NCBI GenBank assembly: GCA_005503085.1
Contig: SCOI01000006.1
Location: 228,997 to 292,996 of the forward strand
Length of the DNA stretch: 64,000 nucleotides
Origin: Burkholderiales bacterium C2
GTDB taxonomy: Bacteria; Pseudomonadota; Gammaproteobacteria; Burkholderiales; Burkholderiaceae_C
Direction: 5' to 3'
Below, in pieces: positions 17,103 to 25,838 of the stretch; position 1 is the first letter of the stretch; every line of letters starts with the position of its first letter. A program made the translations under genes and the position numbers. The notes beneath the pieces are model-generated. The model had not been told where the DNA came from. It searched no databases and saw only the letters and a program-made list of their open reading frames with translations.

Positions 17103-17600
17103 ATGTCCGACGAGAAGATCTACCAGGTGCTGTTCCTGTGCACCGGCAACTCCGCCCGCTCCATCCTGGCCGAGGGCCTGATGAACCACCTGGGCCGAGG
17201 GCGCTTCCAGGCCCACTCGGCCGGCAGCCATCCGGCCGGCGCGGTCAATCCACTGGCGCTGCAGACCTTGTCCCAGCTGCAGATTGCCAGCGGCAATTTC
17301 CGCAGCAAGAGCTGGGACGAGTTTGCGCAGCCGGGCGCGGCCGCGCTCGACTTCGTCTTCACCGTCTGCGACAAGGCCGCCGGCGAGGTCTGCCCGCTGT
17401 GGCCGGGCCAGCCGATGACCGCGCACTGGGGGGTGGAAGACCCCTCGGCCGTCGAAGGCTCGGACGAGACCAGGCTTCGCGCCTTCATGGACACGGCCGT
17501 GATCCTGAAGCGCCGCATCGAGCTGATGCTGGCCCTGCCGCTGGCCACCTTGGACAAGCTCTCGCTGCAGCGCGAACTCGGCATGGTCGGCACCGCCTGA
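17103..17600 (+). CDS. arsC: Arsenate reductase, low-molecular-weight phosphatase type (copy 1)
   Basis: A 165-residue enzyme reducing arsenate to arsenite. The phosphatase loop LCTGNSARS places the nucleophile at Cys13 (C-x5-R). Two more cysteines (TVCDKAAGEVCPLW) occupy the positions used for the internal disulfide relay in thioredoxin-linked ArsC. The conserved HWGVEDPS is present. It follows arsR by 46 bp and precedes a second, diverged arsC. The two copies share the same frame of motifs but differ at many positions, so they are not a recent tandem duplication. Confidence 0.92.
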   Translation: MSDEKIYQVLFLCTGNSARSILAEGLMNHLGRGRFQAHSAGSHPAGAVNPLALQTLSQLQIASGNFRSKSWDEFAQPGAAALDFVFTVCDKAAGEVCPLWPGQPMTAHWGVEDPSAVEGSDETRLRAFMDTAVILKRRIELMLALPLATLDKLSLQRELGMVGTA

Positions 17601-17621
17601 ACCCACCAAATAGGAAGAGCA

Positions 17622-18125
17622 ATGACCGTCCACGTCCTGATTCTCTGCACCCACAACTCGGCCCGCAGCGTGCTGTCCGAGGGCATGCTGAACCACCTCG
17701 CCGCGCGCCTGGGCCGCGATGTTCGCGCGCACAGCGCCGGCAGCGCGCCCAGCGGGCGTCTGAACCCCTTTGCCATCGAAGCGCTCAACAACGCCGGCAT
17801 CGACACCGCCGCCTACCGCAGCAAAAGCTGGGACGAATTCACCGGCCCCGAGGCGCCGCCGCTGTCCCTCGTGATCACCGTTTGCGACAGTGCTGCGGCC
17901 GAGCAATGCCCGGTGTTCTTCGGCGGCCAGGGGCAGCCGGTCAAGATTCACTGGGGCTATCCCGACCCGTCGAACGCTGAAGGTGGCGACGAAGGCAAGC
18001 GCCGTGCCTTCGAGCTGACCCGCCAGGCCATCGGCTACCGCATGTTGCAGTTGCTGCTGCTGCCGCTGGAGTCGCTAAGCAAGCCGGAACTGCTGGCGGC
18101 GCTGAACGCCATTGCGAAGAGCTGA
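17622..18125 (+). CDS. arsC: Arsenate reductase, low-molecular-weight phosphatase type (copy 2)
   Basis: A 167-residue paralogue of the preceding gene, 21 bp downstream. The loop is LCTHNSARS (Cys9), the relay pair is TVCDSAAAEQCPVFFGG, and the substrate segment is KIHWGYPDPSNAEGGDE. The insertion FFGGQGQPVK relative to copy 1 is typical of the common Burkholderiales ArsC. Carrying both copies may cover different electron donors or arsenate levels; that is inference. Confidence 0.93.
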   Translation: MTVHVLILCTHNSARSVLSEGMLNHLAARLGRDVRAHSAGSAPSGRLNPFAIEALNNAGIDTAAYRSKSWDEFTGPEAPPLSLVITVCDSAAAEQCPVFFGGQGQPVKIHWGYPDPSNAEGGDEGKRRAFELTRQAIGYRMLQLLLLPLESLSKPELLAALNAIAKS

Positions 18126-18135
18126 GGCGCCCCCC

Positions 18136-18831
18136 ATGCATGCAAGCACCTCCCAGAAGCTGCTGGCCGAGGGCCTGGGCACCGCGCTGCTGCTGGCCGT
18201 GGTGATCGGCTCGGGCCTGATGGCCGAGCGCCTGTCGGGCGGCAATGTGGCGATCGCGCTGCTGGCCAATACCTTGGCCACGGTGGGCGGCCTGTACATC
18301 CTGATCGAGGTCTTCGGCCCCGTCAGCGGCGCGCATTTCAACCCGGCCGTCAGTGCCGTGATGGCCTGGCGCGGCGAGCTGCCCGTAGCCGCCTTGCTGC
18401 CCTATGTCGGCGCCCAGCTGCTGGGGGCCATGCTGGGGGCCTGGCTGGCCCATGCGATGTTCGATCTGAGCATCCTGCAGTTCTCCAGCAAACTCAGGAG
18501 CGGCACCGGGCAGTGGATCGCCGAGGGCGTCGCCACCTTCGGCCTGCTGCTGGTCATACTGCGGGCGCCGGCCTCGCGGGTGGCGGCCATGGTCGCGGCC
18601 TATATCGGCGCGGCCTACTGGTTCACCGCTTCCACCTCATTCGCCAATCCTGCTGCCGTGTTCGGCCGCATGTTCAGCGACAGCTTTGCCGGCATCGCGC
18701 CGGCCAGCGCACCGGGCTTTGTCCTCGCCGAGCTGCTCGGCGCCGCGTTGGCGCTGGGCGTGCATCGGCTGCTGCGGCCGGCGACTGCCCGCCAGTCTCC
18801 CCATCCATCTGCCTCCGAGCGCCATGTCTGA
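18136..18831 (+). CDS. aqpS: Aquaporin/glycerol-facilitator family channel of the ars operon (AqpS-like)
   Basis: A 231-residue MIP channel with six helices and two NPA loops: HFNPAVS (about residues 65-71) and [10 protein letters not shown] (second half). In rhizobial ars operons the equivalent AqpS replaces ArsB, letting arsenite produced by ArsC flow out down its gradient. No ArsB or Acr3 is encoded here, so this gene probably provides the arsenite exit. I chose MHAST at 18136 rather than an upstream ATG overlapping arsC. The 3' end overlaps the arsH start by 8 nt. Confidence 0.9.
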   Translation: MHASTSQKLLAEGLGTALLLAVVIGSGLMAERLSGGNVAIALLANTLATVGGLYILIEVFGPVSGAHFNPAVSAVMAWRGELPVAALLPYVGAQLLGAMLGAWLAHAMFDLSILQFSSKLRSGTGQWIAEGVATFGLLLVILRAPASRVAAMVAAYIGAAYWFTASTSFANPAAVFGRMFSDSFAGIAPASAPGFVLAELLGAALALGVHRLLRPATARQSPHPSASERHV

Positions 18832-19555
18832 TCCCCTGTTTCCGCAAGCCAGCTTGCCGGCCCTGCAGCCGGCCCTGTTCGAGCCACCGACCCAGGAGCG
18901 CCTGAGCGTGGCCGCGCCGTCCCGGCACCGGCCGCGCTTCCTGTTGCTCTACGGCTCGCTGCGCGAGCGCTCCTACAGCAAGCTGGCCGTGCTGGAAGCC
19001 GGCCGGCTGCTGGAGGCCATGGGGGCCGAGGTGCGTGTCTTCGACCCGGCCGGCCTGCCGCTGGTGGATGGCGCGCCGGACACCCACCCCAAGGTGCAGG
19101 AGCTGCGAGCGCTGGCACAGTGGTCCGAGGGCATGGTCTGGTGCTCGCCCGAGCGCCATGGCGCGATGACCGGGCTGATGAAGACCCAGATCGACTGGAT
19201 CCCGCTGAGCAGCGGCGCGGTGCGGCCGACCCAGGGCAAGACCCTGGCGGTGATGCAGGTCTCGGGCGGCAGCCAGTCCTTCAACGCGGTCAACCAGATG
19301 CGCATCCTGGGCCGCTGGATGCGCATGCTGACCATCCCGAACCAGAGCTCGGTGGCCAAGGCCTTCCAGGAGTTCGACGAGGCCGGCCGCATGAAGCCTT
19401 CCAGCTACTACGACCGCATCGTCGACGTGATGGAGGAGCTGATGAAGTTCACCCTGCTGACCCGCGATGTCTCGCCCTATCTGGTGGACCGCTACAGCGA
19501 GCGCAAGGAAGACGCAGAGGCGCTGGGCCGGCGCGTCAACCAGGCCAAGATCTAG
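18824..19555 (+). CDS. arsH: Arsenical resistance protein ArsH (NADPH-dependent FMN reductase)
   Basis: A 243-residue flavodoxin-like enzyme. The FMN phosphate loop is [12 protein letters not shown], and the conserved ArsH segments [20 protein letters not shown] and [18 protein letters not shown] are complete. ArsH oxidises trivalent organoarsenicals such as methylarsenite to the less toxic pentavalent forms. The start codon lies inside the end of aqpS, implying coupling. The adjacent arsO gene starts 8 nt after the stop. Confidence 0.95.
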   Translation: MSDPLFPQASLPALQPALFEPPTQERLSVAAPSRHRPRFLLLYGSLRERSYSKLAVLEAGRLLEAMGAEVRVFDPAGLPLVDGAPDTHPKVQELRALAQWSEGMVWCSPERHGAMTGLMKTQIDWIPLSSGAVRPTQGKTLAVMQVSGGSQSFNAVNQMRILGRWMRMLTIPNQSSVAKAFQEFDEAGRMKPSSYYDRIVDVMEELMKFTLLTRDVSPYLVDRYSERKEDAEALGRRVNQAKI

Positions 19556-19563
19556 AGCGCCCG

Positions 19564-20652
19564 ATGGACCGCCCCGACGTGCTCATCATCGGCGGTGGTC
19601 AGGCCGCGCTGTCGCTGGGCTATTTCCTGCGCCGCAGCCGGCGCAGCTTCCTGATCCTCGATGCCGAGGACGGCCCCGGCGGCGCCTGGCGCCATGCCTG
19701 GCGCTCGCTGCGTCTGTTCTCGCCGGCGCAGTGGAGTTCGCTGGCGGGCTGGCCGCTGCCGCCCGAGCCGGGCCAGAGCTACCCCTCGCGCGAGCATCTG
19801 CTGGACTATCTGGCGCGCTACGAGCAGCGCTATGAACTGCCTATCGAGCGGCCGGTGCAGGTCGACAGCGTCGAAGCCTCGCCCGAGGGCCTGCTCGTCC
19901 GGGCCGGCGCGCGCCAGTGGCTGGCCCGCAGCGTGGTCAGCGCCACCGGCAGCTGGCGCCATCCGGTCGTGCCGGTCTATCCGGGCCAGGCCGCCTATCG
20001 CGGCCGCCAACTGCATTCGGCCCACTATCAAGACCCGACCCCGTTTGCCGGCCAGCGCGTGCTGGTCGTGGGCGGCGGCAATTCCGGTGCGCAGATCCTG
20101 GCCGAGCTGTCGGAACATGCGGCGCAGACCGTCTGGGTCACCGAGCGGCCGCCGCAGTTCCTGCCGGACGAGGTCGACGGCCGCGTGCTGTTCGAGCGTG
20201 CCACCGCGCGTTGGCAGGCCCAGCAGCGTGGCGAGCCGGTCGAGGTGCTGCCCGGCGGCTTCGGCGACATCGTGATGGTGCCGCCGGTGCGGGCCGCGCG
20301 TGAACGCGGCGTGCTGACAGCGCGTCCGCCCTTCGAGCGCTTCACGGCCGAGGGCGTGCTCTGGCCCGATGGCCAGGGGCAGGCCTTCGACGCGGTGATC
20401 TGGTGTACCGGCTTCAAGCCCGCGCTGGCTCATCTGGCGCCGCTGGGCCTGCCGGACCCGGGCACCGGCCGCATCGCGGTGAATGGCACGCGCAGCGTCG
20501 CCGAGCCGCGGCTGTGGCTGCTGGGCTATGGCGACTGGGTCGGTGCGGCCTCGGCCACCCTGGTCGGCGTGATGCGCAGCGCGCGCAGCACGGCGCTGGA
20601 GATCGACGACTACCTGAACCAACTGGACGCGCCGGCCGGGCCGACGCCCTGA
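19564..20652 (+). CDS. arsO: ArsO-type flavin-containing monooxygenase
   Basis: A 362-residue two-dinucleotide-site flavoprotein. The FAD Rossmann loop is [17 protein letters not shown] near residues 8-24, a FMO-like middle [10 protein letters not shown] is followed by the NADPH loop [13 protein letters not shown] near 160-173, and WCTGFKPAL lies near 283. ArsO proteins are found only in ars operons and are presumed to oxidise an arsenical, though the exact substrate is not settled. Last gene of the first unit; a MarR promoter region follows 30 bp later. Confidence 0.88.
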   Translation: MDRPDVLIIGGGQAALSLGYFLRRSRRSFLILDAEDGPGGAWRHAWRSLRLFSPAQWSSLAGWPLPPEPGQSYPSREHLLDYLARYEQRYELPIERPVQVDSVEASPEGLLVRAGARQWLARSVVSATGSWRHPVVPVYPGQAAYRGRQLHSAHYQDPTPFAGQRVLVVGGGNSGAQILAELSEHAAQTVWVTERPPQFLPDEVDGRVLFERATARWQAQQRGEPVEVLPGGFGDIVMVPPVRAARERGVLTARPPFERFTAEGVLWPDGQGQAFDAVIWCTGFKPALAHLAPLGLPDPGTGRIAVNGTRSVAEPRLWLLGYGDWVGAASATLVGVMRSARSTALEIDDYLNQLDAPAGPTP

Positions 20653-20693
20653 GGCGGCAGCCCATCGCTGCGCCGCCCGCATTTTTGACTAGA

Positions 20694-20758
20694 TAGATGC
20701 TATTGACAACCAAATCCGCGAGGGCTACCGTGCCAGCAACTAGTTGCTATCCACAACC
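20694..20758 (+). promoter_or_regulatory. Operator/promoter of the MarR-led arsenical unit
   Basis: Two 18-bp direct repeats, 20694-20711 and 20741-20758, match at 15 of 18 positions and are 47 bp apart; the core is GCTAT-NN-ACAACC. A 14-bp perfect palindrome AGCAACTAGTTGCT (20735-20748) overlaps the second repeat. TTGACA (20703-20708) inside the first repeat could be the -35. The last repeat ends 2 nt before the marR ATG. Together these look like an autoregulated MarR promoter. Confidence 0.5.
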
Positions 20759-20760
20759 TC

Positions 20761-21240
20761 ATGAATACCTCCTCCGCCTCGGCCGGCGAGTTGCTGCGCG
20801 AAGTGGCGCGGCTCTACACCCGGGCCCAGCGCGTCGTGGCCGACTGCTGCCAGACCACGCCGACCCAGTGCCACATCCTGACCGAGCTGGCCCGGGCCGG
20901 TGCCGCGCTGCCCATGTCGGAGCTGGGCACGCGGCTGCTGCTGGAGAAGAGCTGGGTCAGCCGCGCCGTCGAGGGCCTGGCGGCCAAGGGCCTGGTCCTC
21001 AAGACCGACAACCCCGCCGATGCGCGCAGCTGGCTGGTGGGTCTGAGCCCGGCTGGAGAGGCACGGGTTAGCGAGCTCAACCGCCTGCTGGACGGCCATG
21101 CGGAGCAATTGCTGGCCACGCTCCAAGCCACGCAGCGCGAAGCGGTGCAAACCGCGCTGCTGCTGCTGCTCAAGACCCTGCGGGCGGATCACAGCGCGAT
21201 GTGCTGCCTGCCCGCCAGCGAACGGAACAAGGACGGATAA
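20761..21240 (+). CDS. MarR-family regulator with cysteine pairs
   Basis: A 159-residue winged-helix regulator. The DNA-binding part is MSELGTRLLLEKSWVSRAVEGL followed by the wing TDNPADARSWLVGLSPAG. Unusually, cysteines sit in two clusters: VADCCQTTPTQCH (residues about 28-40) before the winged helix, and AMCCLP near the C-terminus. In a dimer these could form a thiol site for trivalent arsenic or a redox switch. It leads the second unit, 3 nt ahead of the acetyltransferase-flavoprotein gene. Role as arsenical sensor is inference from context. Confidence 0.85.
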   Translation: MNTSSASAGELLREVARLYTRAQRVVADCCQTTPTQCHILTELARAGAALPMSELGTRLLLEKSWVSRAVEGLAAKGLVLKTDNPADARSWLVGLSPAGEARVSELNRLLDGHAEQLLATLQATQREAVQTALLLLLKTLRADHSAMCCLPASERNKDG

Positions 21241-21243
21241 ATC

Positions 21244-23022
21244 ATGACCACCCTCCCTATCTCCCTGCGCCAGGCCGGCCCGGCCGACTGGCCCGCGATC
21301 AGCGCACTGCTCGGCGCCCATCGGCTGCCGCTGGACGGCGCCCGAGAGCATCTCGCGCACTTTCTGCTGGCCCAGCAGGGCGGCGAACTGGTCGGCTGCG
21401 CCGGCATCGAGCGCTATGGCGATATCGGCCTGCTGCGCTCGGTGGCGGTGGCGTCCGGGCTGCAGCACCAAGGCATCGGCGCCCGCCTGCTGGCCACGCT
21501 CTTGGAGGAAGCCCGGCGGCGCGGCCTGCGGCGGCTCTTCCTGTTGACGACGACGGCCGCCGGCTATTTCGAGCGTCTGGGCTTCGAGCGCGTCGAACGC
21601 GCCGCGCTGCCCGCTGCACTGCAGGCCTCGGTCGAGTTGCGCGGCGCCTGCCCGGCCTCGGCCACCGCGATGGCGCTGCTGCTGGTTGAGGACGGTGCGC
21701 TGACCCAGGCAGACTCCGCCGGCGATCTGCCTGTGGCCGTGCTGGGCGCCGGCCCGGTGGGTTTGGCCGCCGCCGCCCACTTGCTGGAGCGCGGCATCAC
21801 GCCGCTGATCCTGGAGGCCGGCACCTCCGTCGGCACCCACCTGCTGGACTATGGCCATGTGCGCTTGTTCTCGCCCTGGCGCTACAACCTCGACGGCGCG
21901 ATGGCCCGCCAGCTGCGCGCCGGCGGCGACTGGCAGGCGCCCCCCGAGGACGAGCTGCCGCTGGCGCGCGAGATCGTCGAGCGGGTGCTCCAGCCCTATG
22001 CCGCGCTGCCGGCAGTGGCGGCCGCGCTGCGGCTCGGCACCCGCGTGACGGCGCTCAGCCGCGAGGGCTTCGACAAGGTCAAGACCACCGGCCGCGAGCA
22101 GGCGGCGTTCGTGATCCGCGCCACGCAGAGCGATGGCCGGACCCTCGAGCTGCGCGCCCGCGCGGTGATCGACGCCACCGGCACCTGGGGCCAACCCAAC
22201 CCGGCCGGTGCCAACGGCCTGCCGGCGCTGGGCGAGCCCGAGCTGGCGGCGCGCATCGCCTATGGCATTCCCGACGTGCTGGGCGCGGCGCGCTCGCGCC
22301 ATGCCGGCCGCCGCACCCTGGTGCTCGGTGCCGGCCATTCGGCCGCCAATGCGCTGCTGGCCCTGGCCGAGCTGGCACAGCAGGTGCCGGGCACCCGCCT
22401 GGCCTGGGCCACCCGCACGGCCGCGCCGGCGCGTGCCTTCGGTGGCGGCGCGCTGGACGCGCTGCCGGCCCGCGGCCAGCTCGGCAGCGCGCTGCGGGCG
22501 CTGCGCGACGAAGGCCGGCTGGAGTTCTTCGGCGGGCTGCGCATTGCCGCGCTGCACAAAGAGGAAGACGGCAGCCTGACCGTGCAGGGGCAAGACCTGA
22601 CCCTGGCTGGTTTCGACGAGTTGATCGTTGCCACCGGCCAGCGCCCCGATCTGAGCCTGGGCAGCGAGCTGCGCCTGAAGCTCGACCCCTGGCTGGAGTC
22701 GACCGAGGCTCTGGGCCCGCTGATCGATCCCAACCTGCACAGCTGCGGCACCGTGCGCCCGCATGGGTACCGCGAGCTGGCCCATCCGGAGCCGGGCTTC
22801 TACACCCTGGGCGTCAAGAGCTATGGCCGCGCGCCGACCTTCTTGATGGCCACCGGTTTCGAGCAGGCACGCTCGGTCGCGGCGGCGCTGGCCGGCGATC
22901 TGGTGGCGGCCGATCGGGTGGAGCTGGAGCTGCCTCAGACCGGCGTCTGCAGCAGCGGCCCGGCCGTGCGCCGAGGCTGCGGCAGCAAGGCCAGTGCGGC
23001 CAGCACCGCCTGTTGCGGCTGA
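21244..23022 (+). CDS. ArsN-like GNAT acetyltransferase fused to an FAD/NAD(P)-dependent oxidoreductase
   Basis: A 592-residue fusion. Residues 1-150 are a GNAT domain with the acetyl-CoA loop LQHQGIGARLLATLLEEARR and the ending TAAGYFERLGFERVER, as in ArsN2-type proteins of ars clusters. Residues about 160-560 form a flavoprotein, with the FAD loop VAVLGAGPVGLAAAAHLLE, the NAD(P) loop TLVLGAGHSAANALLALAE near 358 and ATGQRPDLS near 463. The last 25 residues hold four Cys, ending in CCG. ArsN1 acetylates arsinothricin, and the partner flavoprotein's reaction is unknown. One continuous frame; the MFS gene starts 5 nt after the stop. Confidence 0.85.
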   Translation: MTTLPISLRQAGPADWPAISALLGAHRLPLDGAREHLAHFLLAQQGGELVGCAGIERYGDIGLLRSVAVASGLQHQGIGARLLATLLEEARRRGLRRLFLLTTTAAGYFERLGFERVERAALPAALQASVELRGACPASATAMALLLVEDGALTQADSAGDLPVAVLGAGPVGLAAAAHLLERGITPLILEAGTSVGTHLLDYGHVRLFSPWRYNLDGAMARQLRAGGDWQAPPEDELPLAREIVERVLQPYAALPAVAAALRLGTRVTALSREGFDKVKTTGREQAAFVIRATQSDGRTLELRARAVIDATGTWGQPNPAGANGLPALGEPELAARIAYGIPDVLGAARSRHAGRRTLVLGAGHSAANALLALAELAQQVPGTRLAWATRTAAPARAFGGGALDALPARGQLGSALRALRDEGRLEFFGGLRIAALHKEEDGSLTVQGQDLTLAGFDELIVATGQRPDLSLGSELRLKLDPWLESTEALGPLIDPNLHSCGTVRPHGYRELAHPEPGFYTLGVKSYGRAPTFLMATGFEQARSVAAALAGDLVAADRVELELPQTGVCSSGPAVRRGCGSKASAASTACCG

Positions 23023-23027
23023 AGCGC

Positions 23028-24218
23028 ATGGCGGCCTTGCAGCGCAGCGGCACGGTGGCGGCGCTGGGCACGGCCCAGACCCTGGCCTGGGCCTCGTCCT
23101 ACTATTTGCCGGCGATGCTGGCCGCGCCCATGGCCGCTGACCTGGGGGTGAGCACGCCCACGGTGTTCGCGGCCTTCTCGATGGCCCTGATCGCCAGTGC
23201 GCTGCTGGGGCCCTATGCCGGCCGGGCCATCGACCGCTGGGGTGGCCGGCCGGTGCTGATGGGCAGCAGCCTGCTGTTCGCGCTGGGGCTGGCCGCGCTG
23301 GGCCTGGCGCGCGACGGTATCGGACTGTTCGGGGCCTGGCTGCTGCTCGGGCTGGCGATGGGTGGCGGGCTGTATGAAGCGGCCTTCTCGACCCTGGTGC
23401 GGCTGTATGGCCATGAGGCGCGCAACAGCATCACCGGCATCACCCTGATCGCCGGTTTTGCCAGCACCGTGGGCTGGCCCTTGTCGAGCCTGATGGAGCT
23501 GCAGTTTGGCTGGCGCGGCGCCTGCTTTGCCTGGGCCGGCCTGCATCTGCTGCTGGGCCTGCCGCTGAACGGGTGCTTGCCCGAGGTCGACAAGCCCGCT
23601 GCGGGGCCGAAGCCGGATGCCGCAAGGGCCGCGATGGCGGCCGCCGAGTCGACGATGGTCGGCTCGCGCCATGCGGCCGCTCTGCTGGCAGTGGTGTTCG
23701 CCATCACGATGTTCATCAGCACCGCGATGGCGGCGCACCTGCCGGGCCTGCTGCAGGCCGCCGGCGCCAGCCTGGCGGCGGCCGTGGCGGTCGGGGCCCT
23801 GGTGGGGCCGGCCCAGGTGGCCGGCCGGCTGCTGGAATTCGGCCTGCTGCGGCGGCTCCATCCGCTGCTGTCGGCGCGGCTGGCGGCGCTGATGCATCCG
23901 ATCGGCGCGGTCCTGCTGGCCGGCTTCGGCGCGCCGCTGGCCGCCGTGTTCGCGCTGCTGCATGGCGGTGGCAATGGCGTGCTGACGATCGCCCGGGGGA
24001 CCTTGCCGCTGGCGCTGTTCGGGCCGCAAGGCTACGGCCACCGGCAGGGACTGCTGGCGGTGCCGGCGCGCTTTGCCCAGGCGCTGGCACCCTGGTTGTT
24101 CGGTCTGCTGCTGGCGCGCTGGGGCGCGCAGGCCATGTGGTTCTCGGCCGGGCTGGGGCTGATGGCCTTTGCAGCGCTGGCCGCGCTGAGTGCGGACCCG
24201 CCGCAGGAGGAACCGTGA
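23028..24218 (+). CDS. MFS transporter of the second arsenical unit
   Basis: A 396-residue major-facilitator permease with 12 hydrophobic helices. The A-motif-like loop between helices 2 and 3 is GRAIDRWGGRPVLM, and the central loop is short with a Pro/Lys stretch near 185-200. Given its position it probably exports the product of the upstream fusion enzyme, in the way ArsK-type or ArsJ-type MFS carriers export arsenicals, but it cannot be assigned to either by eye. I chose the ATG at 23028; a TTG at 23013 inside the previous gene is an alternative. Confidence 0.85.
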   Translation: MAALQRSGTVAALGTAQTLAWASSYYLPAMLAAPMAADLGVSTPTVFAAFSMALIASALLGPYAGRAIDRWGGRPVLMGSSLLFALGLAALGLARDGIGLFGAWLLLGLAMGGGLYEAAFSTLVRLYGHEARNSITGITLIAGFASTVGWPLSSLMELQFGWRGACFAWAGLHLLLGLPLNGCLPEVDKPAAGPKPDAARAAMAAAESTMVGSRHAAALLAVVFAITMFISTAMAAHLPGLLQAAGASLAAAVAVGALVGPAQVAGRLLEFGLLRRLHPLLSARLAALMHPIGAVLLAGFGAPLAAVFALLHGGGNGVLTIARGTLPLALFGPQGYGHRQGLLAVPARFAQALAPWLFGLLLARWGAQAMWFSAGLGLMAFAALAALSADPPQEEP

Positions 24219-24404
24219 CTTTTGCCGACCTTGCGCGATCTTGTGTCGCCGGCCTGCCTGGTAATTGCCCGGGCTTGCTTCCATAGTTTGAACAAGGCGC
24301 CTGCGCGTTGTCGGCGGCGTCCGACGCCGGCCGGCGCTGCCCGCCGACAGCGCCGGACCGCCTCCCTGCCTACGATGGAGGCGTCTTAGCGAAGGAGTGC
24401 GGAC

Positions 24405-25004
24405 ATGACGGGCTCAGCAGCTTCTGCCTCGGTTGGCGCTTGTCGCTGCCTGATGGCTTGTCTTTGCGCCGCAGCCCTGGTTTCGCCGGCGTTGGCGCAG
24501 GATCTGTCCGAGCGGGTCGCGCTCGATGGCTCGGTACTCAGACTCAGCGTGAACCAGGGCGAGCCCTTGGCGACCAGCGGCGCTGCGCCGGCGCTGGGTC
24601 CCGGCGCCGGCACCTCGACCAGCGCGCGCCAGACCATGGTGTGGATGCGTCCTCGCGCGGGAGCGCTGGGTCTGGGCCTGGGGGTGGAGCAGCGCGAGGG
24701 CCTGCTGAGCGCGAACGGCGGCGTGCGCCAGGCCGGTCTGTTGCTGGGCGTCTCGCTCGCCACCGGGCAGCGCTCCGAACTGGTCCTGCAGACCCCGCTG
24801 CTGAACGCCTCTCGAACCGTGCCCGAGCCGGGGCTGGTGTCGGCCGACGAAGCCCGCCAGCTGCGCATGGGTCTGGTGTTCGACAGCCGCAAGCCCTACG
24901 AGGATCTGCGCCGCGGCGTGCGCGTCGAGCTCAGCGGCCAGACCACCGTGTCCTTCAAGCCGCGCGGCGGCCGCATCGGCGTCACGGTGCAAAGCCGCTG
25001 GTGA
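24405..25004 (+). CDS. Exported hypothetical protein
   Basis: A 199-residue protein with a signal peptide (ACRCLMACLCAAALVSPALAQD, cleavage near residue 30). The mature part is rich in beta-prone Gly/Leu/Arg segments: LGLGLGVEQREGLLSANGG, AGLLLGVSLATGQRSELVLQ and VRVELSGQTTVSFKPRGGR. This suggests an outer-membrane-associated or periplasmic beta structure. AAGGAG lies 7 nt before the ATG. No family recognised and no functional clue from neighbours. The 185 bp upstream holds no clear promoter. Confidence 0.65.
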   Translation: MTGSAASASVGACRCLMACLCAAALVSPALAQDLSERVALDGSVLRLSVNQGEPLATSGAAPALGPGAGTSTSARQTMVWMRPRAGALGLGLGVEQREGLLSANGGVRQAGLLLGVSLATGQRSELVLQTPLLNASRTVPEPGLVSADEARQLRMGLVFDSRKPYEDLRRGVRVELSGQTTVSFKPRGGRIGVTVQSRW

Positions 25005-25148
25005 CACGGCCCCCTCGGGCGTGCAACGGTCGGCCTTGTCCTACAGCAGGAAGCGGCGCGCCGATATAGCCGGCCCGGCCGGGCTAGACCAAGATCGGTG
25101 CATGGGCCATCGCGGTGGTGGCCCAGGCATTCATCAAGGAGCAGCCCC

Positions 25149-25346
25149 ATGATCAGCAAACGCATAGGCATCGTCTCGGCCCTGCTGGCCGGCATCGCGC
25201 TGTGGCGCCGCCAGGCCCGCCGCCAGCAGCAGCACGCTGCGGTGGCCGGCAGCCCCGCCAAGCCCCAGGAGGTCAATACCTGGGAAGGCGAGGGTGGCGC
25301 CTTGCGCGGCAGTGGCAGCCAGCTCGGCCCGGCACCCTCGCAATGA
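25149..25346 (+). CDS. Small single-helix membrane protein, unknown
   Basis: A 65-residue protein with one N-terminal hydrophobic helix (IGIVSALLAGIALW) followed by a basic patch RRQARRQQQH and a polar Gly/Ser/Pro tail. AAGGAG stands 7 nt before the ATG, the best support that it is real. The stop overlaps the next gene's start by 4 nt (ATGA). No function can be given. Confidence 0.6.
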   Translation: MISKRIGIVSALLAGIALWRRQARRQQQHAAVAGSPAKPQEVNTWEGEGGALRGSGSQLGPAPSQ

Positions 25347-25828
25347 GTCCCGAACGCCCGCGCCAGCGCGACGTGAACGCGCTGTTTGCCGAGTTGCGCG
25401 CCGCCAATGAAGAGTGCTTCGATGCGCTGCGGCAAACGCCGTCCGAGAGAGTCGCGCAGGCGCAGCGCCAACTGCTGCTGGCGCTGGAACTGAGCTGGCG
25501 GCTGGAGGAGCTGGTGCTGCTGCCGGCGCTGCGCCGCAGCGGCCTCAATACCGCCGAGATCGAGCAGGAGATGCTGGTGCTGCGCGAGGCGGCCGATATG
25601 CTGGCCAGCGATGCGCTCGATGCCTCGGCCGCCCATATCGTGCTCGGCGCGATCGAGGGCATCGCGATGCTGCGCGCCAAGCGCATCGGCACTGCGCTGG
25701 CCTCGGCGACCCAGGCCGGGCCGCTCGACAATGCCCGGCTCGCCGACGAATTCCAGCAGATGCTGGAGCGCTGGCGAGGCGAGCTGCGCGGCGATCCGCA
25801 GAGCCCGCCGGGCTCGCGACCGCACTGA
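25343..25828 (+). CDS. Hypothetical all-helical protein
   Basis: A 161-residue, apparently all-alpha cytoplasmic protein; segments such as RVAQAQRQLLLALELSWRLE and AEIEQEMLVLREAADMLASD are strongly amphipathic. There are no cysteines beyond one near the N-terminus and no metal-site pattern. It is translationally coupled to the small membrane protein before it, so the two may work together. It is convergent with the DUF3325 gene. Family not recognised. Confidence 0.65.
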   Translation: MSPERPRQRDVNALFAELRAANEECFDALRQTPSERVAQAQRQLLLALELSWRLEELVLLPALRRSGLNTAEIEQEMLVLREAADMLASDALDASAAHIVLGAIEGIAMLRAKRIGTALASATQAGPLDNARLADEFQQMLERWRGELRGDPQSPPGSRPH

Positions 25829-25838
25829 GACCCGGGGC

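Noticed and set aside
20740..22785. 681-codon minus-strand frame opposite marR and the fusion gene
   Set aside because: No recognisable motif and low-complexity composition. The plus-strand genes explain the DNA.
21244..23022. Possibility that the acetyltransferase-flavoprotein fusion is two genes joined by a sequencing error
   Set aside because: The frame is continuous across the linker, there is no stop or start signal between the domains, and the linker is a plausible 10-15 residue connector. Read data would be needed to exclude it fully.
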